Notes under the pieces: model-generated | The model's input: the letters and a program-made list of their open reading frames with translations, nothing else | Told to the model about the DNA's origin: nothing | Database searches by the model: none | Origin: Aureimonas ureilytica | Lineage (GTDB): Bacteria; Pseudomonadota; Alphaproteobacteria; Rhizobiales; Rhizobiaceae | Assembly: GCF_001475935.1 (NCBI RefSeq) | Contig: NZ_LDQA01000015.1 | Span: 115,337-179,336 of the forward strand | DNA length: 64,000 bases | Direction of reading: 5' to 3' | Shown here: one piece after another, positions 44,448-53,492 of the stretch | How positions within the stretch are numbered: position 1 is the first letter of the stretch | Layout: each line of letters opens with the position of its first letter | Translations under genes and position numbers: made by a program

Positions 44448-45236
44448 TCAATCCCTGCGGATGGCGAGGCAGCGGATTTCATCTGCGGAGAGTTCCCGCG
44501 TTTGGCCCTTGGCCAAGTCGCCGAGTTCGAGACTGCCGATCGCCACGCGCACGAGGCGCAACGTTTCCAGCCCGAAGGCGTCGAGAAGCCGGCGAATATG
44601 GCGGTTGCGCCCTTCGCCGAGCACGATCTCCAGCCAGGCCGTCTTGTCGCCCTGCCGCAAAAGGCGAACCGAAAGCGTGCCGAGCCATTCGCCGCGATCT
44701 TCCACGCCGCCCGCGATGCGCGTGAGAAGCGCCTCGTCGGGCAGGCCGTCCACCTGCACGTGATAGGTCTTGGGCGCGTGCTGGCCGGGGTCGAGAAGCG
44801 CCTGCGCGAAGGTCGTGTCGTTGGTGAAGAGAAGCAGCCCCTCGCTCGCCTTGTCGAGCCGGCCGACCGGCGAGACGTGGGGCAGGTCCAGCCCTTCGAG
44901 GCAGCGGAACACCGTGTCGCGGCCTTCCGGGTCGTCCCGCGTCGTCACGAGCCCGCGCGGCTTGTTGAGCATCAGCACGACGCGTCGCTCCGCCGAAACG
45001 GGGTGCCCGTCCACGGTCAGCCTCATCGTGGCGGCGTCGGTGCGGTGTTCGGGGTCGCGGATGACACGCCCGTCCACGCAGACGCGCCCCTCGCGCACCA
45101 GCGCCTCGCCCTGGCTGCGCGAGCAATAGCCGAGCTTGGATAGAACCCGCGCCAGCCCATGTCCGACCTTCGCCGCCGGTTTGGGCGGACGCGAGGAAAC
45201 GGGCGAGGCAGCGTGGGGTGGGCGCGGGCGTTTCAT
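44448..45236 (-). CDS. RsuA/RluB family pseudouridine synthase
   Basis: Converts a uridine in rRNA to pseudouridine. The 262-residue product begins with a basic, Pro-rich tail (about 25 residues), then an S4 RNA-binding domain (LARVLSKLGYCSRSQGEALV), and the catalytic domain with GRLDKASEGLLLFTNDTTFA, whose Asp is the nucleophile. The C-terminal motif EIVLGEGRNRHIRRLLDAFG matches the RluB/RsuA group. Which uridine is modified cannot be told. ATG 45236 is used, with a GTG three codons upstream; no clear ribosome site precedes either. Confidence 0.92.
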   Translation of the reverse strand: MKRPRPPHAASPVSSRPPKPAAKVGHGLARVLSKLGYCSRSQGEALVREGRVCVDGRVIRDPEHRTDAATMRLTVDGHPVSAERRVVLMLNKPRGLVTTRDDPEGRDTVFRCLEGLDLPHVSPVGRLDKASEGLLLFTNDTTFAQALLDPGQHAPKTYHVQVDGLPDEALLTRIAGGVEDRGEWLGTLSVRLLRQGDKTAWLEIVLGEGRNRHIRRLLDAFGLETLRLVRVAIGSLELGDLAKGQTRELSADEIRCLAIRRD

Positions 45237-45328
45237 GAGAGGCACGGGACGAGCGACATAGCGGCGTCGTAGCTCTTTGAGCGCTGCGGCACTAGCTCCG
45301 TCTCGGCTTCAACGTTCGCGGACGCGGC

Positions 45329-45688
45329 TCAACGTGCTTCCAGCGCTGGGTCCAAGCTGGAGGCGGAGTTTGCCAAAGCAGCCATCGTCAGGTCGCTTCG
45401 AACCCGGTTCTTCTGCTCGGCTACCATACCAGGAATCAGTATCGCATCGACAATCAGCCAGATGCCGACACCGATCATCACAAGCAGGCCAATGCCGATG
45501 ACCGAGGTGATGATGCCGACCACGCTCAAACACAGCAGGGCGATGGCGCTACCGGTTCGACCCAAGTAGAAGCGATGGCCGCCAAATCCACCGAGAGCAA
45601 GCCATAGGATATAGGCGGTGCCCGTGGATTTGGCCTCGTTCGTGACCTTCTGCTCGATCAGGATTTGCTCTTGCGTCGAAAGCGCCAT
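45329..45688 (-). CDS. TM2 domain-containing protein
   Basis: A 119-residue protein. The TM2 domain spans about residues 24-80: two membrane helices joined by a short loop, with the signature LALGGFGGHRFYLGRTGSAI and the later DAILIPGMV. TM2 proteins are widespread in bacteria and eukaryotes; in bacteria their role is unknown. The C-terminal tail is soluble. It stands alone between the pseudouridine synthase and CHAD genes, with 120 bases upstream. Confidence 0.9.
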   Translation of the reverse strand: MALSTQEQILIEQKVTNEAKSTGTAYILWLALGGFGGHRFYLGRTGSAIALLCLSVVGIITSVIGIGLLVMIGVGIWLIVDAILIPGMVAEQKNRVRSDLTMAALANSASSLDPALEAR

Positions 45689-45808
45689 GTCGTTCCCCCA
45701 GAAATCGGCATGAGCCTCCCAACCCTCGGCACGAAGGGAGAGGATATGCGACCGATGAGGGGGTAACGTATCAGCACAACCCTAAAAAGAAATTCGTAAA
45801 GCCGAGCC

Positions 45809-46771
45809 TTAAACCTCCGCGCGGCGGCGCTCGGCTTCGGGCGGTTCGGGAGGCGCGGCGCCGTTCGGCTCGTCAGCGCTCAGGGCCAGAAGCGACTGGA
45901 TGCGCTTGGCGAAGGCCTTGGGGCTTTCCGCCAGAAGACGCTCGCAGCGGCGGATGGCGCTGGCGCGCAGCTCGCTCTGATGCCGGTCGAGAAGCGCCAG
46001 AACCACGTCGAGATCGGCCCGCGCACCGAAGCTTTCGGGCTCGGCGGCCATTTCCGCACGCAGCACCGCATAGTCGTGATCGCGACCGAGCTCCTCGGCG
46101 GCCTGCTCGGCCTCCTCGCGCAACGGGGCCAGAGCCTCGGGCCAAGCCGGCTCCAGAAGCTTGAAATGCATGGAGAGATATTTGACGCGCTTGCGCAGAT
46201 CGTGAAACGCCTCCGACTCGCCGGTCGAGAGCGCGACGTCGAGATCGGCGACGGCGCGCGCGTAATTGGCCCGAAGCCCCCGGCGCAGAATGGCGTCTTG
46301 CCGCTTGGCCGGCAGCCGGAACGCCTCGGCCGCGCCCTTGGCCTCTTCCAGTGCCGAGAGCGTCTGCGACAGATGATCGGTCCCGTCGCCCAAAGCCTCC
46401 TGCGCGGCCTCGCGCTTCAGCTCCAGCGCAGTGCGCACCACGGCGAAGGACTGCGTTTCCACCTCGTCGTGGAAGCGCTCCTGCAAGCCGTCCAGCGCCT
46501 CGATCAGCGCCGTGCGGTCGCGCACGCCCGAGAGATGGCGCGCGGCGTCGCGGTAGCGGACATTCTCGTTTCGCGCGAAAGCCGGCGCGCCCGTGCGCAC
46601 CAGCCGCAACAAGCCGCGCAGCTTCTTGAGGCGCTTGCGCGCCTCGTGAATGCCCTCGTGCCGATCGCCTTCTTCGTCGGTCAGGTCGCGGATCGCCTTC
46701 TCGATCTGCTCGCCCGCGATGCGGCGCAGATTGGCGTCGAGAAGGTGGCGGGGATTGAAGCGATAGGCCAT
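45809..46771 (-). CDS. CHAD domain-containing protein
   Basis: A 320-residue soluble alpha-helical protein. CHAD domains bind polyphosphate through conserved histidines and basic residues. Visible here are EGIHEARKRLKKLRGLLRLV and VRYRDAARHLSGVRDRTALI near the N-terminus, and FHDLRKRVKYLSMHFKLLEP in the second half, matching the HxxRxxxxK pattern. Family members often sit with or are fused to CYTH enzymes; the CYTH gene is 84 bases upstream on the same strand. Likely both act on triphosphate or polyphosphate, which is inference. Confidence 0.92.
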   Translation of the reverse strand: MAYRFNPRHLLDANLRRIAGEQIEKAIRDLTDEEGDRHEGIHEARKRLKKLRGLLRLVRTGAPAFARNENVRYRDAARHLSGVRDRTALIEALDGLQERFHDEVETQSFAVVRTALELKREAAQEALGDGTDHLSQTLSALEEAKGAAEAFRLPAKRQDAILRRGLRANYARAVADLDVALSTGESEAFHDLRKRVKYLSMHFKLLEPAWPEALAPLREEAEQAAEELGRDHDYAVLRAEMAAEPESFGARADLDVVLALLDRHQSELRASAIRRCERLLAESPKAFAKRIQSLLALSADEPNGAAPPEPPEAERRRAEV

Positions 46772-46855
46772 CGGGGTCTGCTCGTGCCCTTTTGTCGGTT
46801 GAGGTGGCGTCGGGGGAAGCGCGCGAGGGTGAAACGGGTTGCAAGGCGGGCCGCG

Positions 46856-47323
46856 TCAGCGGGGCGGCGGCCGCCCGGCCATGGCGAGCGCGGCATTGGT
46901 GTAGCGGCCGTCCTCCGTCACCTCCTCGCCCAGCCAGTCCGGCAGATCGACGGCGTGATCTTCCGCCGGCAGTTCGATCTCGGCCAGGACGAGCGGGGCG
47001 AGATCGCCGGAGAAACAGTCCACTTCCACCACCAGCGCGCCCAGCGGAACGCGAAAGCGGCGCTTGGCGATGAGCGAGCCGACGCGCACGGCCTCAAGCT
47101 CCCGCGCATCGGCCAGCGGAATCTCGTATTCATATTCGCCGCGCGTCATGCCCACGCCGCTCTTGATCGTCAGAAGGGCCTTCGCCTCGCCCTTGATGCG
47201 CGCGCGAACCGTCAACCCCTCGCGAATCGCCAGATAGAACTGGCGGATGTCGGTTCCCTCATCGGCCGCAGCGCGCCATCCGTCGCCGCTCAAGAGAAAC
47301 TTGCGTTCGATCTCGGTTCCCAT
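46856..47323 (-). CDS. CYTH domain protein, probable inorganic triphosphatase
   Basis: A 155-residue tunnel enzyme of the triphosphate-tunnel metalloenzyme family. The N-terminal signature EIERKFLLSGDGW is intact, and alternating charged strands follow: LTVRARIKGEAKALLTIKSG, YEYEIPLADARELEAV, KRRFRVPLGALVVEVDCFSG and LVLAEIELPAED. These line the tunnel that binds triphosphate and metal. Activity is probably hydrolysis of inorganic triphosphate. The CHAD gene is downstream in the same direction. Confidence 0.9.
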   Translation of the reverse strand: MGTEIERKFLLSGDGWRAAADEGTDIRQFYLAIREGLTVRARIKGEAKALLTIKSGVGMTRGEYEYEIPLADARELEAVRVGSLIAKRRFRVPLGALVVEVDCFSGDLAPLVLAEIELPAEDHAVDLPDWLGEEVTEDGRYTNAALAMAGRPPPR

Positions 47324-47434
47324 GGTGGGAGGATGGCGTATCCGCTGGGGAAGGGAAGAGGCTCGTGAGCGATTTCGTGCCTCTTTGACGCAGGCTCCGG
47401 CCTGTTATGAAGGGCGGGAACAGGGGAGGTTGCT

Positions 47435-48700
47435 ATGCTGGACGGGACGCGAGACGGAGCCAAGGGCTTTTTGACAGACATGTTCGGCGCGGCGGTGCGG
47501 AGCGCCGATCCGCGCAGTGTTCTCGAAGGTTTCCTACCTGAGAAGCCGAAGGGGCGCTGCGTCGTGGTGGGCGCTGGCAAGGCGGCCGCCCTGATGGCGG
47601 CGGCTTTGGAGGACGCCTGGCCCGATGTCCCGCTCGAAGGCACGGTCGTCACGCGCTACGGCCACAGCGTGCCGACCCGGCGGATCGAGGTGCTGGAAGC
47701 GGCCCATCCCGTGCCGGATGCGGCGAGCGAACACGCCGCGCGGCGCATCCTCGCGCGCCTCCACGGGTTGACGCCGGACGATCTCGTCCTGGCACTGATC
47801 TCGGGCGGGGGCTCGGCGCTGCTCGCCCTGCCGGCGGACGGGCTGACGCTCGAGGATAAGATGATCGTGAACCGCCTGCTTCTCGCCTCGGGTGCCGGCA
47901 TCAACGACATGAACCGCGTGCGCCGTCGCCTGTCGGCGATCAAGGGCGGGCGGCTGGCGCTGGCGGCGCGCCCGGCGCGCCTCGTGACGCTCGCGATCTC
48001 CGACGTACCGGGCGACGATCCGCGCGCCATCGCCTCAGGGCCGACCGTGTTCGACCCGGAAGCGGCCGACGATCTCGGCGACCTCGCGCGGCGTCTGGGG
48101 CCGGATCTGCCCGAGGGCGCGCGCCGGCCTCTGACGAGTCCGCAGCCGGCATCGGAACCCTTCGAAGCCGACTATCGCCTGATCGCGACCCCGCAGATGG
48201 CGCTGGAAGCGGCTGCCGCACACGCGCACAAAGCCGGCGTCACGCCGCTGCTCTTGGGTGATGCGCTGGAGGGCGAAGCGCGCGAGGCCGGCATCCTCAT
48301 GGCCGGCATCGCGCGCTCGGTCCGCCGCCACGGTCACCCCGCGCCCGCCCCGCTTCTTCTTCTGTCGGGTGGTGAGACGACGGTGACGATCGGTGCCGGC
48401 AAACCCGGCCGGGGCGGGCGCAACACGGAGTTTCTCCTGTCGCTCGCCGTGGCGCTAAAGGGGGAAGCCGGCGTCTACGCGCTGGCCGGGGACACGGACG
48501 GGATCGACGGCACGGAGGACGCGGCGGGGGCCTTCGTCGCGCCCGACACGCTGGCGCGGGCTCACGGCATGGGGCTCGACCCGGCGGCGTTTCTTGCCGG
48601 CCATGACAGCTACACGCTGTTCGACCGGCTGGGCGATCTCCTGCGCACCGGCCCGACGCTGACCAATGTCAACGACATCCGGGCGATCCTGATCGCTTGA
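47435..48700 (+). CDS. glycerate 2-kinase (GckA/TtuD type, DUF4147)
   Basis: Phosphorylates D-glycerate, usually to 2-phosphoglycerate in this family. It has 421 residues: an N-terminal DUF4147 domain (RCVVVGAGKAAALMAAALED, DDLVLALISGGGSALLALPA, LLLASGAGINDMNRVRRRLS) and the MOFRL C-terminal domain (LLLSGGETTVTIGAGKPGRG GRN and DTDGIDGTEDAAGAFV, read as two motifs). GGGGAGG lies close upstream of ATG 47435. It is divergent from the CYTH gene. No tartrate or hydroxypyruvate genes are adjacent. Confidence 0.93.
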   Translation: MLDGTRDGAKGFLTDMFGAAVRSADPRSVLEGFLPEKPKGRCVVVGAGKAAALMAAALEDAWPDVPLEGTVVTRYGHSVPTRRIEVLEAAHPVPDAASEHAARRILARLHGLTPDDLVLALISGGGSALLALPADGLTLEDKMIVNRLLLASGAGINDMNRVRRRLSAIKGGRLALAARPARLVTLAISDVPGDDPRAIASGPTVFDPEAADDLGDLARRLGPDLPEGARRPLTSPQPASEPFEADYRLIATPQMALEAAAAHAHKAGVTPLLLGDALEGEAREAGILMAGIARSVRRHGHPAPAPLLLLSGGETTVTIGAGKPGRGGRNTEFLLSLAVALKGEAGVYALAGDTDGIDGTEDAAGAFVAPDTLARAHGMGLDPAAFLAGHDSYTLFDRLGDLLRTGPTLTNVNDIRAILIA

Positions 48701-48861
48701 GAAGCCATCCGAAGTCCGGGGATCAATCAGCCGGCTGTGCTTAGGGCGCTACCGTCATTTCCGGGAACGGCCCGGCGGCGCGGCGATTGCTGGTGCGATC
48801 GTAACAGACGGGCCGGCACGGCTGCGCGGCCCGTTTCGACCGGAAAAGGACGTGACCCAAG

Positions 48862-49359
48862 ATGGCCAAGCCCAAGACCCTCGAAGACGCTTTCTACGAG
48901 ACCCTGAAGGACGTGTACTACGCCGAGAAGCAGTCGGTGCGCGCGCTCAAGAAGTCCGCCAAGTCGGCGCAGGCCGAGGAACTGCGCGAGGCCTTCGAGG
49001 CCCATGCCGAGGAAAGCCAGGGGCAGGTGGAGCGCTTGCAGCAGGTCTTCGAGATGATCGGCCGCAGCGCGCGCGCCAAGACCTGCGAGGCCATGCAGGG
49101 CCTGACCTCCGAGATGGAGGAGGATCTGGAGGATTTCGGCCAGACCGACGCCGCCGATCAGGTGCTGATCGGCTGTGCGCAGGCGATCGAGCATTACGAG
49201 ATCGCGCGGTATGGCCTGCTCAAGACCTGGGCGACCAAGCTCGGCTATGACGACGCGGCCAAGCTTCTGGACGAGACGCTCCAGGAGGAAAAGGCGACCG
49301 ACGAGAAACTGACGGCCATTGCCGACCAACTCGACTACGCCCGCTCGGAAGCCGCCTGA
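48862..49359 (+). CDS. YciE/DUF892 ferritin-like protein
   Basis: A 165-residue four-helix bundle. DUF892 proteins have a di-iron centre of ferritin type; the Glu/His ligands are in TLKDVYYAEKQSVRALKKSA, EAHAEESQGQVERLQQVFE and QAIEHYEIARYGLLKTWATK. Enterobacterial YciE is stress-induced with YciF. The next gene is a manganese catalase, so peroxide or desiccation stress is a likely context. A terminator closes it. GGAACG at 48764 may be part of a stress promoter. Confidence 0.92.
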   Translation: MAKPKTLEDAFYETLKDVYYAEKQSVRALKKSAKSAQAEELREAFEAHAEESQGQVERLQQVFEMIGRSARAKTCEAMQGLTSEMEEDLEDFGQTDAADQVLIGCAQAIEHYEIARYGLLKTWATKLGYDDAAKLLDETLQEEKATDEKLTAIADQLDYARSEAA

Positions 49360-49383
49360 TCCATCACGCTGCGTTCGAATGAC

Positions 49384-49418
49384 AACCCGTCCGTTTTCCG
49401 AGAACGGGCGGGTTTTTT
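49384..49418 (+). terminator. rho-independent terminator after the YciE-like gene
   Basis: AACCCGTCCGTT (49384-49395) pairs with AACGGGCGGGTT (49403-49414) with one G-T pair, followed by T to 49418. Confidence 0.9.
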
Positions 49419-49543
49419 GTCGGGCTAACAATAGTTTGGCAACGTTTCGCGTCTCTTGAAAAGTATTGTTCTGAACCGGAACGGCGCGCTCCAGAATTTC
49501 TTCCTCTCTTGGAGATTTCATCCCAATCGAAGAGGACGAGAGC

Positions 49544-50425
49544 ATGTTCTATACCGACGGAAAACTTCAGTTTCCGGTTCGAGTCGAACGGCCCAATCCG
49601 GTGTTCGCCAAGGCTCTGCAACAGGCGATCGGCGGCGTCGAAGGCGAGATTCGCGTCGCCATGCAATATATGTTTCAGGCCTTCGGCGCGCGTGGCCCGG
49701 CCAAGTATCGCGACATGCTGCTGAACACCGCGACCGAAGAACTCGGCCATATCGAGATGCTGGCGACAGCCGTCGCGCTCAATCTCGAAAAGGCCCCGCT
49801 GTCGATACAGGAGGACATCTCGGCCGATACGGCGGCGGGCGCCGTCCTGAACGGCATGGACATGCGCCATGTCCTCTCGGCTGGTCTCGCGGCTATGCCG
49901 GTGGACGCCAACGGCGTGCCTTTCGACATGTCGCATATCTACGCTTCGGGCAATCTGGCGGCCGACATGTATTCCAATGTCTGCGCGGAATCGACGGGCC
50001 GAGCGCTCGCGGTGCGGCTCTACAACATGACCGACGATACCGGCATGAAGGAGATGCTGGCCTTCATGATCGCGCGCGACACGATGCACCAGCAGCAATG
50101 GCTGGCCGCGCTGGAAGACATGGGCGGTGACGAAATGAACCTGCCGATCCCCAATTCCTTCCCGCAGGAGAAGGAAAACCAGACATACTCCTATGCCTAT
50201 TTCGGCCACATGGTGGACGGCTCCATCCCGGAAGGCCGCTGGACGGCCGGCCCGTCGATGGACGGCAAGGGCGAGTTCACCGCCATGCGCTCCGAGCCCA
50301 TGGGCGGCAAGCCGTCGCTCGCCCCCGCGCGGCCCGATGGCGGCGCGCAGGTGGCCCAGACCTCGAAATCGGGCACGACGGGCCTGCTTGGCAGCATCGA
50401 AGGCGCGATCGAGCGCAACATCTGA
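49544..50425 (+). CDS. manganese catalase
   Basis: Breaks down hydrogen peroxide with a di-manganese site. The 293-residue product begins MFYTDGKLQFPVRVERPNPV and has the ferritin-like ligand set: the Glu of GGVEGEIRVAMQYMFQAFG, ATEELGHIEMLATAVALNLE (ExxH), and the second pair in CAESTGRALAVRLYN with RDTMHQQQWLAALEDMGG. The tail (residues 215-293) is Gly/Ser/Lys-rich and variable. The leader (49419-49543) contains GGAACG (49478-49483) and a gapped inverted repeat AACAATA/TATTGTT, both possible control sites. It follows the YciE-like gene but behind a terminator. Confidence 0.95.
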   Translation: MFYTDGKLQFPVRVERPNPVFAKALQQAIGGVEGEIRVAMQYMFQAFGARGPAKYRDMLLNTATEELGHIEMLATAVALNLEKAPLSIQEDISADTAAGAVLNGMDMRHVLSAGLAAMPVDANGVPFDMSHIYASGNLAADMYSNVCAESTGRALAVRLYNMTDDTGMKEMLAFMIARDTMHQQQWLAALEDMGGDEMNLPIPNSFPQEKENQTYSYAYFGHMVDGSIPEGRWTAGPSMDGKGEFTAMRSEPMGGKPSLAPARPDGGAQVAQTSKSGTTGLLGSIEGAIERNI

Positions 50426-50443
50426 TCTGGAGTGAATGAGAAC

Positions 50444-50468
50444 GGCCGGCGAATCGGGACCGCCGGCC
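50444..50468. terminator. hairpin between convergent genes
   Basis: GGCCGGCG (50444-50451) pairs with CGCCGGCC (50461-50468) around a nine-base loop, between the convergent manganese catalase and hprK genes. No T tract on either strand. Confidence 0.45.
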
Positions 50469-50491
50469 AAAGGACGGGGCGGGTCGAGGGA

Positions 50492-50956
50492 TCAAACCTT
50501 CGGCTCGCCCTTTTCGCGTTGGAGGGAGGTCGCAAGAACGGTCAGCACTACGTCCGCGCCGAAGGCCGGATCGCGCTCGGGCAGGTGGATGCGGCGCACG
50601 GAAAGGCCGGCGATCGGCACGAAGGAGGGCTCGGGCAGGCGCTCCAGCGCCTCGCGACCAGAGAGGTCCACCACGAGCGCCACGCGCGCTTCGCCCGCGA
50701 AGGGCTGCTGGAGGATGCCGACGCCCCGGATTTCGATGAGGCCGGCGATGGCGGGCGGGGCGTGGCCGAACACATCCTCCCCGCGCGCTTCCACGAAGAC
50801 CTGATCGTCCGCCACGAGCCTCGCATGGTGGCCGGCGGCCTCCGCCCGACGCAGGAGCGAGATGGCGAGCGAGGACTTGCCGCCGCCCGATGCGCCCCGG
50901 ATCAGGATGCCGGCGCCGTCGATCACCACCAGCGTGGCGTGGAGATGGGCCGGCAT
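50492..50956 (-). CDS. hprK: HPr kinase/phosphorylase, short alphaproteobacterial form
   Basis: Phosphorylates HPr of the phosphotransferase system on Ser. The alphaproteobacterial form lacks the N-terminal domain; this one has 154 residues and only the catalytic domain. Walker A is LIRGASGGGKSSLAISLLRR, and LVADDQVFVEARGEDVF and IEIRGVGILQQPFAGEARVA are the family core, with the catalytic Asp in the ADD of the first. The start overlaps the chvG stop by one base. In most relatives the next genes are ptsM/manX and ptsH; here the next gene is convergent and unrelated. Confidence 0.93.
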   Translation of the reverse strand: MPAHLHATLVVIDGAGILIRGASGGGKSSLAISLLRRAEAAGHHARLVADDQVFVEARGEDVFGHAPPAIAGLIEIRGVGILQQPFAGEARVALVVDLSGREALERLPEPSFVPIAGLSVRRIHLPERDPAFGADVVLTVLATSLQREKGEPKV

Positions 50957-52752
50957 CAGTCTTCGGCCGGAAGCGACACGGTGAAGCGCGCGCCCGCGAG
51001 CGTGCCGTCCGGCCGCGTCAGGTTCTCGGCCGAAATCTCGCCGCCATGCGCTTCGACGATCTGGCGCGAGATGGACAGGCCGAGGCCCGAATTCTGGCCG
51101 AAGGATTCGGCGCCCGGTCGGTCCGTGTAGAAGCGCTCGAAGATGCGGTCGATCTTCTCGGCCTGGATGCCCGGCCCATTGTCCTCGACCGTGGTGATGA
51201 TGCGCCGGTTCTGGCGGCGCAGCCGAATGGTGATCTCACCGCCCGTTTCCGGCACGAAGGAGCGGGCATTGTCGATCAGATTGGTGAAAACCTGGCTGAG
51301 GCGCAGATCGTGCCCGGCGGTCTTGTAGCTCTTGCCCGGCGGCAGAGCCGCCACGTGATACTCGATCCGCGTGTCGCGCCCGGCCTTCAGATGCGCGCGC
51401 GCCCCGTCCACAACCGAGCCGATCAGCGGAGAGAGATCGACGCGCCCGGCGACTTCCCGCGCGAGTTCCGCGTCGAGCCGCGAAGCGTCGGCAATATCGG
51501 TGATGAGCCGGTCGAGGCGCTTCACATCGTGCTGGATCACGGCGAGCAGGCGCTCGCGCGAGTTCTCGTTGCGCGCCAGCGGCAGCGTCTCGACGGCCGA
51601 GCGCAGCGAGGTCAGCGGGTTCTTCAACTCGTGGCTGACATCGGCCGCGAAGCTCTCGATCGCGTCCATGCGGGCATAGAGCGCGTTGGTCATGTCGCGG
51701 ATGGCGGAGGCGAGATGGCCGACCTCGTCGGCGCGGTCGCCGAAATCGGGGATCTCCTCGCGCGCGTTGACGCCCCGGCGCACGCGGATCGCGGCGGCCG
51801 ACAAGCGGCGCAGCGGCGTCGCGATGGTGGAGGCAAGAAGGATCGACAGGACCACGGTGACGAGGGCCGCGACCGCGAAGGTGCGCACGATCGCCATGCG
51901 CTCGGCCTGCACGATCTTATCGATGTCGCCGCCCTGCGTGGACAGGAGCAGAACGCCGAGCACGGCGCGGAACCGCTGGATCGGGACGGCGACGGAGACG
52001 ATCAACTCGCCATTCTCGGTGGAGCGCACGACCGTCGAGGGACCGCCCGTCAGGGCGCTCATGACCTCGGGATAGGTCGCGCCGGAGCCGCCCGGCGTTT
52101 CCTTGTAGATCGGCAGGTCGCCATGGCCGAACAGGCGGGCGGTGCGCGAGCCCAGCCATTCGAAAAAGTCCTCGTCCTCCTTTTCGACCGGCGGCAGGCT
52201 GTAGCGCAGGATCTGGCCGCGCGAGTAGAGATGGCGCGAGTCGAGAATGAGATTGGCGTCCCGGTCGTAGAGGCGGGCGCGGGTGCGCGTCGGCGAGATC
52301 AGGCGGCGCAGAAGCGGGGCCACGCGCTCCGGGTTGATCGGAAAATCGAGCGATTCCGACAGGTCGGGGTTGGGCTGAAGCGTCGAGCCCGCCTGCATTT
52401 CCAGAAGCCGCTCCGGGTCGAGCGTGATGGAATTGGTATCCACCGTGGCCGAGGAGGCGATGGCCCCGGCGATGATTTCGCCCTGCGTCAGCAGGCTTTC
52501 CACGCGCGCGTCGATCAGCCCGGCGCGGAACTGGTTGAGATAGAGAATGCCCGAAACGAGGACGATCAGCGCGACCAGATTGAGAAAGACGATGCGCCGC
52601 GTCAGCGACGAGAAGATGGAATGGCCGAGCAGCCAGCGCAGCCGGATCAGGCTGCGGCGCACGAAGGGCACGCGCCGCCAGCGCGGGCGCGACGAGGCGA
52701 CCCGCCGCGCGGGCGGGCTCTCGTCCTGGGTGTCTGTCGTGCTGTCGGCCAA
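50956..52752 (-). CDS. chvG: two-component sensor histidine kinase ChvG/ExoS type
   Basis: Senses acidity or envelope change and drives host-association and surface genes in Rhizobiales. It has 598 residues: a basic cytoplasmic start, a first membrane helix (IVFLNLVALIVLVSGILYLN), a large periplasmic sensor (about 75-280), a second helix (VAALVTVVLSILLASTIATP), HAMP, and the dimerisation box FAADVSHELKNPLTSLRSAV with the phosphorylated His near residue 372. The ATP-binding N box (LTNLIDNARSFVPE, with a variant start) and G boxes (VEDNGPGI, GLGLSISRQI) are intact. chvI precedes it in the operon and hprK follows with overlap. Confidence 0.96.
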   Translation of the reverse strand: MADSTTDTQDESPPARRVASSRPRWRRVPFVRRSLIRLRWLLGHSIFSSLTRRIVFLNLVALIVLVSGILYLNQFRAGLIDARVESLLTQGEIIAGAIASSATVDTNSITLDPERLLEMQAGSTLQPNPDLSESLDFPINPERVAPLLRRLISPTRTRARLYDRDANLILDSRHLYSRGQILRYSLPPVEKEDEDFFEWLGSRTARLFGHGDLPIYKETPGGSGATYPEVMSALTGGPSTVVRSTENGELIVSVAVPIQRFRAVLGVLLLSTQGGDIDKIVQAERMAIVRTFAVAALVTVVLSILLASTIATPLRRLSAAAIRVRRGVNAREEIPDFGDRADEVGHLASAIRDMTNALYARMDAIESFAADVSHELKNPLTSLRSAVETLPLARNENSRERLLAVIQHDVKRLDRLITDIADASRLDAELAREVAGRVDLSPLIGSVVDGARAHLKAGRDTRIEYHVAALPPGKSYKTAGHDLRLSQVFTNLIDNARSFVPETGGEITIRLRRQNRRIITTVEDNGPGIQAEKIDRIFERFYTDRPGAESFGQNSGLGLSISRQIVEAHGGEISAENLTRPDGTLAGARFTVSLPAED

Positions 52753-52775
52753 GAAGGCTCCCGCTACACTGTCGC

Positions 52776-53492
52776 TCAGGCTTCGCGGAAGCGATAGCCG
52801 ACGCCGTAGAGCGTTTCGATCATGTCGAAATCGTCGTCGATGGCTTTGAACTTCTTGCGCAGGCGCTTGATGTGGCTGTCGATCGTGCGATCGTCGACAT
52901 AGACCTGCTCGTCATAGGCCGCGTCCATCAGCGCGTCGCGACTTTTCACGACGCCCGGCCGCTGCGCCAGCGAATGCAGGATCAGGAATTCGGTGACGGT
53001 CAGCGTCACCGGCTGACCCATCCAGGTGCAGGTGTGGCGCTCTTGGTCCATCACGAGCTGGCCGCGCTCCAGCGAGGATTCTGGCGAAGGGCCGGTCTTG
53101 CCCGCGGCGCCAGGGGCGGCCGCGTCGCGCGGCTGGCCGCGCCGCAGAATGGCGCGCACCCGCTCCACCAGAAGGCGCTGCGAGAAGGGCTTTCGAATAT
53201 AATCGTCGGCACCCATCTTGAGGCCGAACAACTCGTCGATCTCCTCGTCCTTCGAGGTGAGGAAGATCACCGGCAGATCCGACTTCTGGCGCAGGCGGCG
53301 CAGAAGCTCCATGCCGTCCATGCGCGGCATCTTGATGTCGAAGATCGCCAGATGCGGGGGATGCGCAGAGAGGCCCTCCAGCGCCGACGCGCCGTCGGTG
53401 TAGGTCTCGACCCGGTAGCCCTCGTTCTCGAGCGCGATCGAGACCGACGTCAGGATGTTCCGGTCGTCATCCACCAGCGCAATCGTCGGCAT
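52776..53492 (-). CDS. chvI: two-component response regulator ChvI type
   Basis: An OmpR-type DNA-binding response regulator of 238 residues. The receiver domain starts [20 protein letters not shown], the phospho-accepting Asp is in [12 protein letters not shown] (about residue 52), and the conserved Lys is in ILTSKDEE-like [18 protein letters not shown]. The winged-helix domain is [20 protein letters not shown] with [20 protein letters not shown]. chvG follows 24 bases downstream. Upstream there is a 390-base region that should contain the chvI promoter. Confidence 0.97.
   Translation of the reverse strand: MPTIALVDDDRNILTSVSIALENEGYRVETYTDGASALEGLSAHPPHLAIFDIKMPRMDGMELLRRLRQKSDLPVIFLTSKDEEIDELFGLKMGADDYIRKPFSQRLLVERVRAILRRGQPRDAAAPGAAGKTGPSPESSLERGQLVMDQERHTCTWMGQPVTLTVTEFLILHSLAQRPGVVKSRDALMDAAYDEQVYVDDRTIDSHIKRLRKKFKAIDDDFDMIETLYGVGYRFREA

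Noticed and set aside
49429..49474. OxyR or other redox-regulator site before the manganese catalase gene
   Set aside because: AACAATA and TATTGTT form a gapped inverted repeat, but the four-part OxyR pattern with ATAG/CTAT spacing is not met. It is mentioned only within the catalase entry.
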